Positions 29,361 through 38,699 of a DNA stretch of 64,000 nucleotides are shown piece by piece. Positions within the stretch are counted from its first letter, which is position 1. Every line of letters begins with the position of its first letter. Source of the stretch: Torulaspora globosa (Eukaryota > Ascomycota > Saccharomycetes > Saccharomycetales > Saccharomycetaceae); NCBI RefSeq assembly GCF_014133895.1, contig NC_050732.1, forward strand, positions 62,001-126,000. Direction: 5' to 3'. Position numbers and translations under genes: made by a program. A model generated the notes under the pieces. The model saw nothing but the letters and a program-made list of their open reading frames with translations. It ran no database searches and was not told the origin of the DNA.

Positions 29361-30653
29361 ATGAGTACCGGAGACTTCCTGACGAAAGGCATTGAGCTGA
29401 TTCAAAAGGCCATTGATTTGGACACGGCGACGCAGTATGAAGACGCATACACTGCTTACTACAATGGTTTGGATTATTTGATGCTGGCATTGAAGTATGA
29501 GAAGAACCCCAAGTCGAAGGAGCTGATTAGGACTAAGTTTACTGAGTATCTGAATCGGGCAGAACAATTGAAGCAACACTTGGATGCTGAGGAGGAGAAT
29601 AAGAAGAGCAAGATAGACTCTCGAGGAAACAACGGCAATGCAAGGAAGATATCTGACGATGATAATTCGGATGACAGCAAGAAACTGCGAGGGGCACTGT
29701 CAGGGGCAATTCTAACGGAGAAGCCCAACGTTAGGTGGGAAGATATAGCGGGATTAGAAGGAGCAAAGGATGCTTTGAAGGAAGCCGTGATACTGCCGGT
29801 CAAGTTTCCACATCTGTTTAAAGGAAACCGTAAGCCTACCGCGGGGATCTTGCTCTATGGCCCTCCTGGAACAGGTAAATCTTACTTAGCGAAGGCTGTT
29901 GCCACCGAGGCCAATTCTACCTTCTTTAGCATCAGTTCAAGTGACTTGGTCTCGAAGTGGATGGGTGAATCGGAAAGACTAGTCAAGCAACTGTTTGCAA
30001 TGGCGCGTGAGAATAAACCATCCATCATCTTTATCGATGAGGTTGATGCATTGACTGGCCAAAGAGGTGAAGGGGAGAGTGAAGCGAGTAGAAGAATCAA
30101 GACAGAATTGCTGGTCCAGATGAACGGTGTGGGCACGGACTCAGAAGGTGTACTTGTGTTGGGCGCCACGAATATTCCATGGCAACTGGATAGCGCTATC
30201 AGAAGAAGATTCGAAAAGAGAATATATATTCCCCTTCCAGATCTGGCTGCAAGGACTAAAATGTTTGAAATTAACGTTGGCGAAACGCCTTGTTCCCTCA
30301 ACAAGGAAGATTTTAGAACTTTAGGCCAAATGACTGAGGGCTATTCCGGTAGTGATATCGCAGTGGCAGTTAAGGATGCGCTTATGCAGCCAATTCGCAA
30401 AATCCAAATGGCTACCCATTTCAAAGATGTCTCTGATGATCCCCATCACAGGAGACTGACACCCTGCTCGCCTGGTGATGAAGGTGGTTTCGAGATAAGC
30501 TGGACCGATATAGGAGCAGACGAACTGCAGGAGCCAGAGCTGACCATAAAGGATTTCCTGAAGGCTATCAAGACCACAAGGCCGACCGTTAACGATGAAG
30601 ATTTACGCAAGCAACAGCAATTCACAAACGATTTTGGGCAAGAGGGCAACTAG
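29361..30653 (+). CDS. VPS4: Vps4, AAA ATPase that disassembles ESCRT-III
   Basis: Vps4 extracts ESCRT-III subunits from membranes at multivesicular bodies. The start chosen is the ATG at 29361 ([20 protein letters not shown]), which matches the family N-terminus and gives 430 residues (S. cerevisiae 437). Domains: MIT helices at 1-80, a charged linker, then the AAA cassette with Walker A GPPGTGKS near residue 167, Walker [11 protein letters not shown] near 223 and the arginine-finger region [15 protein letters not shown]. The beta-domain and the C-terminal helix ([14 protein letters not shown]) complete it. The same frame is open, with an ATG, back to 29244. Syntenic with YPR173C. Confidence 0.97.
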   Translation: MSTGDFLTKGIELIQKAIDLDTATQYEDAYTAYYNGLDYLMLALKYEKNPKSKELIRTKFTEYLNRAEQLKQHLDAEEENKKSKIDSRGNNGNARKISDDDNSDDSKKLRGALSGAILTEKPNVRWEDIAGLEGAKDALKEAVILPVKFPHLFKGNRKPTAGILLYGPPGTGKSYLAKAVATEANSTFFSISSSDLVSKWMGESERLVKQLFAMARENKPSIIFIDEVDALTGQRGEGESEASRRIKTELLVQMNGVGTDSEGVLVLGATNIPWQLDSAIRRRFEKRIYIPLPDLAARTKMFEINVGETPCSLNKEDFRTLGQMTEGYSGSDIAVAVKDALMQPIRKIQMATHFKDVSDDPHHRRLTPCSPGDEGGFEISWTDIGADELQEPELTIKDFLKAIKTTRPTVNDEDLRKQQQFTNDFGQEGN

Positions 30654-30722
30654 ACGGGAGAATTGGCGTCATAAGCCATGTGTACAGAAAAATTAACAAC
30701 TATAGAAGGCTAAGAAAACAGC

Positions 30723-31322
30723 TTATTTGTAGATACTCGTATTGTTCTCATTATCCGTGACCTTGGCGCTTTCAATCTTGACCTTGACGATAACCGTCTT
30801 GTCGCTTTGAATAAACACATGCGCATCAGGGTTTGCTCTGAGCAGCAGATCTTTGTAATGCTTAGACTCGTCGCTGCTGGGATCAATTATGGTGCCATGT
30901 CCTCTGATGGTAGCGCTCATCTGGAACAATTCCGCCTGGTTCAGCTCCTGCAGCAGGTTCAGCAGCTTGCTTGACTCGGGAACACCAGTGGTCGTAGCAT
31001 GAGATGGTTCGGGCGTAGGGGTTTGAGATACACTGTGCTTCCGTACCGAAAGGTTCTTTGCTGTCACCCAATCGTGGAACAGCAGTGACACCATAGGGTT
31101 GACCAAGATATTAGCGTATTTCTCAGTATTATCCAAAGTGGCAAAGATAATGTAGTCACTTGAACGATCACTAGAGATGTACGTCTTACTGCTAGGAACG
31201 TATATGTAATTCATCAGCGAGACTGAAGGCATACCATCCTTGGAGGCTGTAGCCACATGGACGTACTTCGAAGTCTTAATCAAATCGATCAAATGATCCG
31301 GAAATTTACCAACCAAAGACAT
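30723..31322 (-). CDS. Pyridoxamine 5'-phosphate oxidase-like FMN-binding protein (YPR172W/YLR456W family)
   Basis: This 199-residue protein belongs to the split-barrel FMN-binding PNPOx-like family; S. cerevisiae has two copies, YPR172W and YLR456W, made by the genome duplication. Visible features: PDHLIDLIKTSKYVHVATAS, SLMNYIYVPSSKTYISSDRS, KYANILVNPMVSLLFHDWV and a C-terminal beta segment KTVIVKVKIESAKVTDNEN. No substrate is established for the family in yeast, and the true pyridoxine oxidase is Pdx3, so enzyme activity should not be assumed. One single copy here, next to PDP3 (YLR455W), fits pre-duplication order. Confidence 0.85.
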   Translation of the reverse strand: MSLVGKFPDHLIDLIKTSKYVHVATASKDGMPSVSLMNYIYVPSSKTYISSDRSSDYIIFATLDNTEKYANILVNPMVSLLFHDWVTAKNLSVRKHSVSQTPTPEPSHATTTGVPESSKLLNLLQELNQAELFQMSATIRGHGTIIDPSSDESKHYKDLLLRANPDAHVFIQSDKTVIVKVKIESAKVTDNENNTSIYK

Positions 31323-31563
31323 TGCTAAATCGACTGTAAACCGCTGGGTTGGAACTGATCAGAACAGCTTAACAGACTCCTAAAGGGTCCATTATATGTG
31401 AGCTGAGAACCTTTACCTTATGGATCCCTTCTAGAGCAAGAAATAGAGCTATCATGTGACAGTTGGACACTGATATTAAACTATACTATTACACATTTGA
31501 TTGCTCGTAGGGTGGCCTACGTTGTCTCCGACTACCTGTAGTTGGTGAGCTTTGCTGGTATGG

Positions 31564-32505
31564 CTATATCCCACTGGCTGGAGAGCTGGTACTGCGTTGC
31601 TCGGTCTTTGCCTTCTCGGCTTTCAATTCTGAAATGTAATGTGCCCACTTCATCAGTATGCTTTTGCATATGGGGTGGAACTCTTCAAGGTCCGAGTCGT
31701 TGACTATAACCTTCAATAGCTTGTGGAGCTTGCTTTGCCGTAGGGCGTCGAGGTCGAAAAACGGCGGTTTATTGTCGACGTTTGCATGTATCTTGTGTAG
31801 CATCTTGTGGGACTCTGCGATTTCGTCATCTGTTGGCGATGAGTCTCTCTGTACCAGGTTTTTCTGCAGTCTTCTTCTGAAAAGCATGCATATTTCGATC
31901 CTTCGGTCGAGATCTAACTTGTTCTTCTTCTCGTCCTCGGTATGGCTTCGCTTGCTGTTTGGCTTCTGTTCTCGCAGCCTTCCATTGCTGTCATCGCTGC
32001 TGTCATGAATGGTCCCGTCTCTGTTGTTTCCATCGTCTCTCGTACGTTTGCGCTTATCAGATGCTGGTGGTGACGACTGTTTCCGCTTTTTCGAGTCCGT
32101 TTTGCTCAGGAAGGGATCCTCCCCGGCCATTATCTCCTCATCTCCTATTTCTCGCTTCAGCTCTTCGAATCTACTCTCTTCTTTTGCTCTGTTTACTAGG
32201 AAGTCATGCAGATTGGTAAAATCCCGGGCCTGCCGATAAGCTTCCAGTAGCTCCTGCTGGTTCTTGGCTTTTGAATTTCCTGTTAAGAACTCTTCGATTG
32301 CGGTCGGTTCGAGCTTGTTTAGCCTTTGCGGTTGTTCCCAGTAGTACGTCGGATCATTGAAGAAGCAAACCGCAGCGCAATTGGGTCTTCGCTTGCGGTA
32401 AACATCTTTTCGCAGCAGCCTTTGAGGGACCACTACAGCTGGCCAAGGTGGAAATGAGCCAACTTTACACAAAACAAGCTCGCCAGTTTTAAGTTCCTTG
32501 GTCAT
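31564..32505 (-). CDS. PDP3: Pdp3, PWWP-domain subunit of the NuA3b histone acetyltransferase
   Basis: Pdp3 reads H3K36me3 and recruits the NuA3b H3K14 acetyltransferase to transcribed genes. The 313-residue product starts with a PWWP domain: GELVLCKVGSFPPWPAVVVP, followed by CAAVCFFNDPTYYWEQPQRL (aromatic cage region) and LNKLEPTAIEEFL to about residue 75. A basic linker (KKRKQSSPPASDKRKR) leads to a helical C-terminal domain resembling a LEDGF/TFIIS-type bundle (MLHKIHANVDNKPPFFDLD). S. cerevisiae Pdp3 (YLR455W) has 304 residues. Confidence 0.9.
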   Translation of the reverse strand: MTKELKTGELVLCKVGSFPPWPAVVVPQRLLRKDVYRKRRPNCAAVCFFNDPTYYWEQPQRLNKLEPTAIEEFLTGNSKAKNQQELLEAYRQARDFTNLHDFLVNRAKEESRFEELKREIGDEEIMAGEDPFLSKTDSKKRKQSSPPASDKRKRTRDDGNNRDGTIHDSSDDSNGRLREQKPNSKRSHTEDEKKNKLDLDRRIEICMLFRRRLQKNLVQRDSSPTDDEIAESHKMLHKIHANVDNKPPFFDLDALRQSKLHKLLKVIVNDSDLEEFHPICKSILMKWAHYISELKAEKAKTEQRSTSSPASGI

Positions 32506-32862
32506 TTTCCCACAGTTTTTCAGCCAAAGCGACGAACGTTAGGAATCAACCACCGCTGGCAATTACACCAAGCTAGATGAGTCTCAGGAAAGACTTAATT
32601 AGCAACTTGAGTTTGCCAATGACTGATCAATAGTATTCGATGTCAAGGAATAAACAAAATTCAAATAAGATTCGAGTTACCCGGATCCCTATAATGAGCC
32701 CTCATAAAGGCTCCAGTTGCAAATCGCTTGTCTGCTGGGCGTTCTGGCGACTGCCGAAGTGGTTTCCTGCTAGGCAATGGTACACCTATGGCTGTCGTTG
32801 GCATATTACTCGCTCTCTTTTATCGGAAAGCCGCTGCAACGTTAAGTCGCATAGTGGAAAAA

Positions 32863-34683
32863 CTAGCTCACTTTGGTAGGTAACTTGCGTTTAGGCCCAC
32901 GGCTTCTGGTTTTATTGGGATGAATCAGTGTCTTTGCGCTGTCCCCAGAATCTAGGTGTGAAGTGGGGTGTATTTGAGCATCTCTGATCGCAACTTCGGA
33001 TGTAACTTCAGATCTGGGAGTTTTGAGTACCGAATTAAGCTCGTTTCTAAAATGCTGCTCGGGGGAGAGTTTCTTACCTCGATTTGGCATGTTTCTCAGC
33101 ATCTCCGCCTTCTTAAGTGCTTCAGGTAGTGAGATGTTACGTTTTGGTACAGGAGGGGCATCTTTCAGTTTTCTCAAGCGTCCTAATTTCGCGAGGGCCT
33201 CGGTTTGTTCATTGTAATGGTCGTGGGGCCGGCTTGGTGATGTGCTTCGATTGAGTTGATTCATCTTTATGAGAGCCTCTGGCGGTACAGCTTCCCGTTT
33301 TTTGATGTTAGAAACTTCGACTTTTTTGAGAGTTTTAGGTGAAGCTAGCTGTGCTACCTCGCTGTCGGTACTATTCTCATTCTTTCTGGTTTGTACCGTC
33401 ACCGGCCTTAGTTTGGGGATCACTAATGTATCCTTCTTTACCGGTACCTTAGGCTTGGGCTTTTCGATAGCTTTTAATTTGGTATTGTTTATTTCGTTTT
33501 CTTCTCTGCTATCGTGCTTATCTTCAGCTTTCTCATCACCAACATTCTGTAGTCGGATTGGTTTCTTGGGCAAGGCAGGCCTGCTTTGTGCTTTGATGCA
33601 GCTCCCTGTTGGAGAAGTGCCTGTCGTCTTGATGGCAGACTTGATGAAACTGTCACTTTCGAATATTGGGAGACTGACTTTCGAAGAAGTTAGCTGTAAC
33701 GTGCTCTCCAACTTGGGACTCAGATGTACTGAATCGACAAAGTCTTTGCGAAAAACAGGGCTTCTTTCTCTTGTCTTAATTGGGCTCACTTGAGAAATGA
33801 CGGTTAATTTATTCTTTTCTAACGAATCGATAAACGTTGAAGATGAAGACGTTACGCTGTTCGCAGAATGTTGATACTGGTTTTTTGGTAAATTTTTGTA
33901 ATCAATTGTTCCACGGTGCTTTGGGGAAACTGGAGGAGGAGCCAGACTGCGAGTCTGCTCGGGTCTGGCATCTTTTCTCTTTGGTGGGGAAACGGGAGAT
34001 TCCTTCGCCGGCCTTTCGGTCTGGCTCCCTCCTCCTGAGAGCAAAGAGTTTTCCATCTTCCCACGATACTTGCGAGCCGGCAGAGAGGGTGCCTCTGCTT
34101 CATCATCAGGGATCTGAAGCTTGTCCCTCAGTCGAGGACGAATAGGAAACGATGGAGGCGTCGTTTCTTCATTTCTCGGCCTTCCACGACTAGGGTAATC
34201 TTTCTTGCCTGCTTCCTGATCCAGAAGCGCTATATCATTTTGCTTGGAGGACTTCAGTCGCTGAAGAAGCAGAAAATCTTCCTCAGAGACAACAAACGTT
34301 TTTCCGGACCTTCCTCCACCTAATGGACTCAGCTCCACCTCTAGACCTAGTTCCGCCAGCGAGTGATGTTTTCGTGGCGGTGAGAAGGACTTCTCGTAGT
34401 TGTACGCCGACTTGTAGGCCAGTTCGGACGACGGAGCATCAAACGTGTTCCTAGTGGACCGCATCCTGTCCAGTTCTCTTGGCGATTCACCTTCGAGCAA
34501 TCTCCTTGCTTTTTCTATACTTTCTTCGGGAAAGGAGCATTTCAATCGGTCTGGTTTCTCCTTCAGCGGCGGTTTTGATTTAGACGCAGATCTGCGTTGT
34601 GAATCGTACTCTTCCACTCGCTTCAAAAAGCTCTCGGTTTCAGGCGACCTCACTGGATGCAATTCCACTGTTTCACGAGTCAT
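32863..34683 (-). CDS. BSP1: Bsp1, cortical actin-patch and bud-neck adaptor
   Basis: Bsp1 links synaptojanins (Inp52/53) to the actin cortex and acts with Iqg1 in cytokinesis. The 606-residue protein (S. cerevisiae 576) is low-complexity, rich in Ser, Pro, Lys and Arg. It shows repeated short motifs: ESFLKRVEEYDSQRR near the N-terminus, SPPRKHHSLAELGLEVELSP, GKTFVVSEEDFLLLQRLKS, KAQSRPALPKKPIRL, PPVPKRNISLPEALKKAE and a basic C-terminus NKTRSRGPKRKLPTKV. Repeated 'xPExLxKxxxLR' segments near the end suggest short binding repeats. Identification rests on these blocks and on synteny with YPR171W. Confidence 0.85.
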   Translation of the reverse strand: MTRETVELHPVRSPETESFLKRVEEYDSQRRSASKSKPPLKEKPDRLKCSFPEESIEKARRLLEGESPRELDRMRSTRNTFDAPSSELAYKSAYNYEKSFSPPRKHHSLAELGLEVELSPLGGGRSGKTFVVSEEDFLLLQRLKSSKQNDIALLDQEAGKKDYPSRGRPRNEETTPPSFPIRPRLRDKLQIPDDEAEAPSLPARKYRGKMENSLLSGGGSQTERPAKESPVSPPKRKDARPEQTRSLAPPPVSPKHRGTIDYKNLPKNQYQHSANSVTSSSSTFIDSLEKNKLTVISQVSPIKTRERSPVFRKDFVDSVHLSPKLESTLQLTSSKVSLPIFESDSFIKSAIKTTGTSPTGSCIKAQSRPALPKKPIRLQNVGDEKAEDKHDSREENEINNTKLKAIEKPKPKVPVKKDTLVIPKLRPVTVQTRKNENSTDSEVAQLASPKTLKKVEVSNIKKREAVPPEALIKMNQLNRSTSPSRPHDHYNEQTEALAKLGRLRKLKDAPPVPKRNISLPEALKKAEMLRNMPNRGKKLSPEQHFRNELNSVLKTPRSEVTSEVAIRDAQIHPTSHLDSGDSAKTLIHPNKTRSRGPKRKLPTKVS

Positions 34684-34923
34684 TGGAGCTCAATTCACCT
34701 ACCTCAGCCAGTATGAGTTCACGATATCCAATGTTTGGGCTTCAGACCTTATTCGTAGAACTCTAAGAACTAGTCGTCATTAGGAACGGATAAGCCATAT
34801 TAGGGCTTCTCATGCCAATAAGCCAGATGAGCACTGATTGCAGGTTATATTATACAGTTTTGTCTATACTTTAACACTCTTGAGACAATAGGGGCATGTT
34901 CCAGCAGCGAGGGAGGCTTTCCT

Positions 34924-35327
34924 TCAGCGCAATGCAATTGACTGCTTTCTCCTGGTTAAATAAACTTGGAAGCCGCAGAATGCAAAGAAGATCAGGTAGA
35001 CCAATGCAGCCAGGAAAACGGTATGAGCTACACTGTAGTATAGTTTGCGACGGTTAGTATTCGCTCGTAAAAGTCCGGCTAATATTCAAAGAATTGAGTA
35101 ACATACGCAGGGCCATCTTCAGGATCATTGATGGAACCGACAAAGGATTCGTGGTTGGTATTGAATAAATGGGCGATCACAGACAATATAACGACACCAA
35201 AGGCTGACAGAATCGTGCAAGCCCAAGCACTTGTGGCCTTCAAGGATGAGATCAGATGTTAGTTGAGGTAATGCGAAAGGCTAGAGAGATGTAAAAAGGC
35301 TGCACATACTGATACAATTGGCTTCAT
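34924..35327 (-). CDS. Small conserved two-span membrane protein (YPR170W-B), two introns
   Basis: The coding sequence is join(34924..35032, 35107..35237, 35310..35327) on the minus strand, 85 residues, exactly the S. cerevisiae YPR170W-B length. Exon 1 codes MKPIVS. Exon 2 codes ATSAWACTILSAFGVV and an ILSVIAHLFNTNHESFVGS stretch. Exon 3 codes VAHTVFLAALVYLIFFAFCG and ends RRKQSIALR. Two hydrophobic spans flank a polar loop with NDPEDGP. The family is a vacuolar proton-pump-associated small membrane protein type; I am not certain of its function. No unspliced frame longer than about 50 codons covers it, so it is easily missed in annotation. Confidence 0.9.
35033..35106 (-). other. Intron 2 of the YPR170W-B gene
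   Basis: A 74-nt intron with GTATGT at the 5' end, TACTAAC at 35053-35059 and 3' end CTACAG. It splits an alanine codon, and splicing joins DGPA to VAHTVFL as in the S. cerevisiae protein. Confidence 0.92.
35238..35309 (-). other. Intron 1 of the YPR170W-B gene
   Basis: A 72-nt intron with GTATGT, a branch site AACTAAC at 35258-35264 (one base off consensus) and 3' end TTGAAG. It follows the sixth codon. The joined protein aligns without gaps to the S. cerevisiae N-terminus. Confidence 0.88.
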
Positions 35328-35562
35328 GGCAGATTGCGCTAGGCTTCTCGGATCTGAAGGTAATGCTATCACTGCGGCAGAGCTTTCAAGATGTAGGGGA
35401 CGATTCTAAAGGACTTAGTTGTTGCAACAAGCTGCTTCTGCTGTGATTCGTCCAATGCGATTAGCTTGAAGCCGTTAGGATTCGAAGAGAACGGGCTAAC
35501 CAGTACTTCCAGGAGGGCGATGCACTGCTGTTGAGCTCTTAGAGCTCTCAGACCAGCGTTAT

Positions 35563-35853
35563 ATGTCTGTTTCTGGCGGGCAGCAGCGCCGGTACGGACG
35601 TGATATCTCGGACCCGGCCGCTGCGCCGATGAAAGGTTCTTCGGTCTGCAAGTCTTTCACGAACAGCTTGAACAAGACTCCTCCCAGAGGCGTCATCCAA
35701 ACGTCTAGCAGCTCACCGCAACCATCCGTCATTCGTCTGCAATATCATGCGCATGCTAGTGCCGTGCTCTCAGGTGACTGTCAGTTCCTGGTATGTGTTA
35801 AATTCTTTGATATTTTTTCAACAAACTTCAGGTCTCTTGGCCCAGTTGGTTAA
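35563..35853 (+). CDS. Hypothetical short open frame next to tRNA-Ile (doubtful)
   Basis: An ATG-started frame of 96 codons, 235 bp from the divergent YPR170W-B gene. The product is Ser/Pro/Arg-rich (MSVSGGQQRRYGRDIS, SLNKTPPRGVIQTSSSSPQP) and I recognise no family. Its last eight codons lie inside the tRNA-Ile gene, which argues against the annotated 3' end. A GTATGT occurs at about codon 77, but no branch site follows before the tRNA. It could be a species-specific small gene or chance. Confidence 0.22.
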   Translation: MSVSGGQQRRYGRDISDPAAAPMKGSSVCKSFTNSLNKTPPRGVIQTSSSSPQPSVIRLQYHAHASAVLSGDCQFLVCVKFFDIFSTNFRSLGPVG

Positions 35854-35904
35854 GGCACCGTGCTAATAACGCGGGGATCAGCGGTTCGATCCCGCTAGAG
35901 ACCA
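35831..35904 (+). tRNA. tRNA-Ile (anticodon AAT)
   Basis: A 74-nt cloverleaf with acceptor arms GGTCTCT/AGAGACC and discriminator A. The D-arm contains AGTTGGTTAA (A box), the anticodon loop is CTAATAA (anticodon AAT, read as AAU to inosine), and the TC arm is AGCGG-TTCGATC-CCGCT (B box). There is no intron. A run of T follows immediately as polymerase III terminator. It matches the S. cerevisiae tRNA-Ile(AAU) as I recall it. Ty3-type elements insert just upstream of such genes, and a Ty3-type relict lies about 1.6 kb away beyond JIP5. Confidence 0.97.
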
Positions 35905-35910
35905 TTTTTT
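35905..35910 (+). terminator. Polymerase III terminator of tRNA-Ile
   Basis: An uninterrupted run of T directly follows the tRNA discriminator base, the standard polymerase III stop signal. Confidence 0.85.
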
Positions 35911-35995
35911 TCCATCTGCTAATTAATGGCTAGTTAATAAGTGTATATTCACTAAGTAAGCAGCACTTTACGTATCGATCTTAAACTACACGGCA

Positions 35996-37396
35996 CTACA
36001 AACCCTCGAACTTCGCTATTCCATGTGAGCTGGCCTGCTTCCCAGCCAGTTTCCGCTTTTTGTTCTTGTTTTTCCGGGGCTCCTCAGGCTTCTGTTCGTC
36101 AGTGTCGTCTCCAGCCAAGTCCTTGTCAAGTTCTGCAATCAGTTCTTCTCTGGACAGCCCAACCAAGACGGTGCCGTCCTCGCTGTCGGAGCTCGAATCG
36201 TCCGTGATCTCCGCGTCGCTTGACACATCATTATCGCTTTCAGCGGTCGGCGCCTGCTCTGCGTCACTTTCAGAGCTTGACGCGTCCTTTTCATCGATCG
36301 ATTGCCATAGCACGATCTTGTCCATGCCTCCGGAAACGACCCTGTACTCGTAATCGAGGTCGATGAACGTCACCTCGTCGTCGTCGCTATGCGTTCTCAC
36401 TTCGACCACCCGCCCGCGCTTGACGTCCGCCTTGTATATTTTGCCGTCGGAGCAGCCGCACCACACGGCGTCGTCGTCCTGCAGCGTCGGCACGACGCAG
36501 TCGACGCTTTCGTTCTGGCAAATCTTAATTCGGTTCATTTGGTCCTCGAGATCGTTCTTGTTCGGTTTCCAAACGGTCAAAACGCCCTCCCCCATGCCGC
36601 ACACCACGGTGTCGCCGGCCTCGGGGTCCACAAACGCGCCGCAGAGCATCTCGTCCTCCTGGTTGTCGCTCACGACCACCTTCCGCTTCGCGTCGTCGTC
36701 GCCACACTCCCTGGCGTCCCAGTACGCAAGCGTTGTCTGGCCCAGCGAGATGTACTTGTGAACAGACCGCTTCGCGAACTGAAAGATGTCGTTGATCGCG
36801 TCGCCGCCGTGAATCTTCACGATCCTGTTGGTTCGTTTCAGCGTCTCGCTGTTCACCACCGTCACGTTGCCGTCCTCGTCGCCGAGCAACAGATACGCGT
36901 GTGTGGCAGACTTGGCCATCTTGGTGAACCCGCACGTCTGCTCTCTGAGCGTCACCTTCTGCACAACCTTCCCCGTATCACTGCGCGCCTTCTTCAACAC
37001 GTTGTCCGTCCCGACAGAGTACACGTACGTGCCGTCTGCGTCCAGACACATGCACCTCACGCTGCCCCGGTGTCTCCTGGTCCGCCACTCCAGCCGGACG
37101 CCCTCCGGCGACTCCTCGTCTCCTGCCTCCACACACGTCCACAAGCTCTGCTGCCCGTCTCTGTCTCGCTGCTTCTTGTTCTCTGCCAATGTCTGCTGCA
37201 ACCGCGCCGCATCGTATGAGTAGCAGTAGACGTGCCCGTCTGCCAGCCCGCACAGCAGCATCGGTCTCTCAGGGTGCAGCACCATCTGGAAAACCGGCTG
37301 CGGAAACCGCCATTCCGCCAGCGGCTCCTCCACGGCGCTCATCGGTAACTTGCTCTTCTTGCCCATCGGCCGTCCGCCAGCTGAACGAATGCTCAT
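35996..37396 (-). CDS. JIP5: Jip5, WD40 ribosome-biogenesis protein
   Basis: Jip5 is a nucleolar WD-repeat protein needed for large-subunit biogenesis. The first ATG (37394-37396) gives 466 residues (S. cerevisiae 492). A second in-frame ATG at 37364-37366 begins MGKKSKLPMS, and Jip5 proteins usually start MGKK, so the shorter start is a good alternative. Repeats include EWRFPQPVFQMVLHPERPML, RRHRGSVRCMCLDADGTYVY, HGGDAINDIFQFAKRSVHKY and VVCGMGEGVLTVWKPNKNDL. The acidic tail (SSESDAEQAPTAESD) leads to a lysine-rich end. Codons are unusually GC-rich compared with most of the window. Its promoter abuts Ty3-type remnants. Syntenic with YPR169W. Confidence 0.93.
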   Translation of the reverse strand: MSIRSAGGRPMGKKSKLPMSAVEEPLAEWRFPQPVFQMVLHPERPMLLCGLADGHVYCYSYDAARLQQTLAENKKQRDRDGQQSLWTCVEAGDEESPEGVRLEWRTRRHRGSVRCMCLDADGTYVYSVGTDNVLKKARSDTGKVVQKVTLREQTCGFTKMAKSATHAYLLLGDEDGNVTVVNSETLKRTNRIVKIHGGDAINDIFQFAKRSVHKYISLGQTTLAYWDARECGDDDAKRKVVVSDNQEDEMLCGAFVDPEAGDTVVCGMGEGVLTVWKPNKNDLEDQMNRIKICQNESVDCVVPTLQDDDAVWCGCSDGKIYKADVKRGRVVEVRTHSDDDEVTFIDLDYEYRVVSGGMDKIVLWQSIDEKDASSSESDAEQAPTAESDNDVSSDAEITDDSSSDSEDGTVLVGLSREELIAELDKDLAGDDTDEQKPEEPRKNKNKKRKLAGKQASSHGIAKFEGL

Positions 37397-37499
37397 CGCC
37401 AAATAGCCATACTAAGCATGTTCTAAAGAGTAGCGTTTTTTTAGCGTGAAAAAATGCATGCTTTTTCTACGTGGGCGAATAGTGATGAGCCTGGTCGCA

Positions 37500-38530
37500 A
37501 GCATAAGAGGGTTAGCATGGTTAGCATCTGAAGCGCATTCGCTGTGTCGGAAGCAGTGGTAACAGGAGATGGATCCTCGGATTTGGCTTTACCACGTTTG
37601 CCAATGGCTTTCAGGTCCATTGCTTCAAAAGTAGTCGTAGCAAGAGACAGTTCTGGAGTTCTGGAGTTACCACGATTACCAGCAGGCTTTATGATCGTTT
37701 TCTCAGCCGGATATCCATATGGAGGTATAATGTACAATTGGCTGGGCCTCGCATTGCGTTCTCGGCTTTCATACGGTGACCGGTGTTCTTGCAATAGAAG
37801 TTTTGTGTTATGCATTCGTCGCTCGTACTGGGGTCTTCCTTGGTTTCTAGCTCTTTTTAATCCACGATTGCTGGAACCGGAAGACTGCTGAGGCTTAAGG
37901 TCGCCTTGATCAATGCCCGATACTCGATCGGTTTTTTCGTTGATGACTTGAGACCCCGGAAATAGATGGCTATCGCCATCTTCTCAGACGCATAGCTTTT
38001 GGGAGTCTTGTCCCAGTTCTTTTGAACCGCTCGTTAAATTGTTGGATACCCAGCGTTGCTTGAGATGACGGGAGGATGTTGTTGAGTGTCCTACCAACGT
38101 CGGGCTCCTTCGTCGCTCGAACGACACATCCTGATAGTTCTGCTCGCTTATGTAGTGCTGAGCCCATTCTGCGGCCTGCCCGCTAAGGTGCCTTACCAAA
38201 TAAACAACACGGCCAGCTTCGTATGCCAATCAAATGTTCCCATGCAAAATTCCATGTTGAATATGAACCGTTTCGACATCCTCTTCCGTGCCTTCGAAGC
38301 GTAGCGATGAGTGTTGCTCGACCTTGGGTCTAAACTCGCTTGGAGTTGCTGAGTTCCTTTCTCCCTCGACATTAGAGCTCTTGTTGGCAAGGTGCAGCTA
38401 GAGGCAGCTAGTGACCGTAAGCACTACCAGATGTTGCAATACCGGACCGTATTACCAGCATAACTTAGTCATTCCATCAGAATATCTTGAAGTAACTTAA
38501 AGGTAAGTTATCAAGACAAAGAACGAATTA
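37500..38530 (-). mobile_element. Ty3-type retrotransposon relict: LTR end, primer site, Gag, start of Pol
   Basis: On the minus strand, from high to low coordinate: the LTR 3' part ending ACA at 38432, then a decayed primer-binding site starting TGGTAG at 38429. Gag follows in several frames: KRFIFNMEFCMGTFDW, then RVVYLVRHLSGQAAEWAQHY at about 38205-38150, then LGIQQFNERFKRT. A damaged CCHC zinc knuckle (NFYCKNTGHRMKAEN, outer cysteines lost) lies near 37795-37755, with the start of protease (PIVHYTSI, AEKTII) just after. The Pol linker AGNRGNSRTPELSLATTTF follows near 37680. These blocks match Ty3 Gag3-Pol3 in order. Frameshifts and stops show it is dead. The far edge is uncertain; no reverse transcriptase is seen. 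Confidence 0.85.
38432..38530 (-). repeat. Partial LTR of the left Ty3-type relict
   Basis: This minus-strand segment shares a long near-identical core (CTTGATAACTTACC..., then ACATC before the primer site) with 41710-41803 on the plus strand. It ends ...CAACA followed by TC and the primer site, like a Ty3 LTR. The U3 portion was not recognised beyond about 38530. Confidence 0.8.
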
Positions 38531-38699
38531 CTATGCTGCGCTGATTCCTCTGAAAGCATTAACAGTCGGAAGCCTTCTCGATGCGAGATCGGATCGCTGT
38601 AGCTGCAACGGGAAGTCGAAGAGTAGACACTGAGCAGCAACGTCGCTCATTAGCTCACACCGAGCGCAATGCTAGGACTGGAGACATATGAAGCTTCTC

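Noticed and set aside
36389..37219. 276-codon plus-strand frame opposite JIP5
   Set aside because: High GC at JIP5 third positions suppresses stop codons on the opposite strand. The JIP5 frame has clear WD-repeat similarity and synteny.
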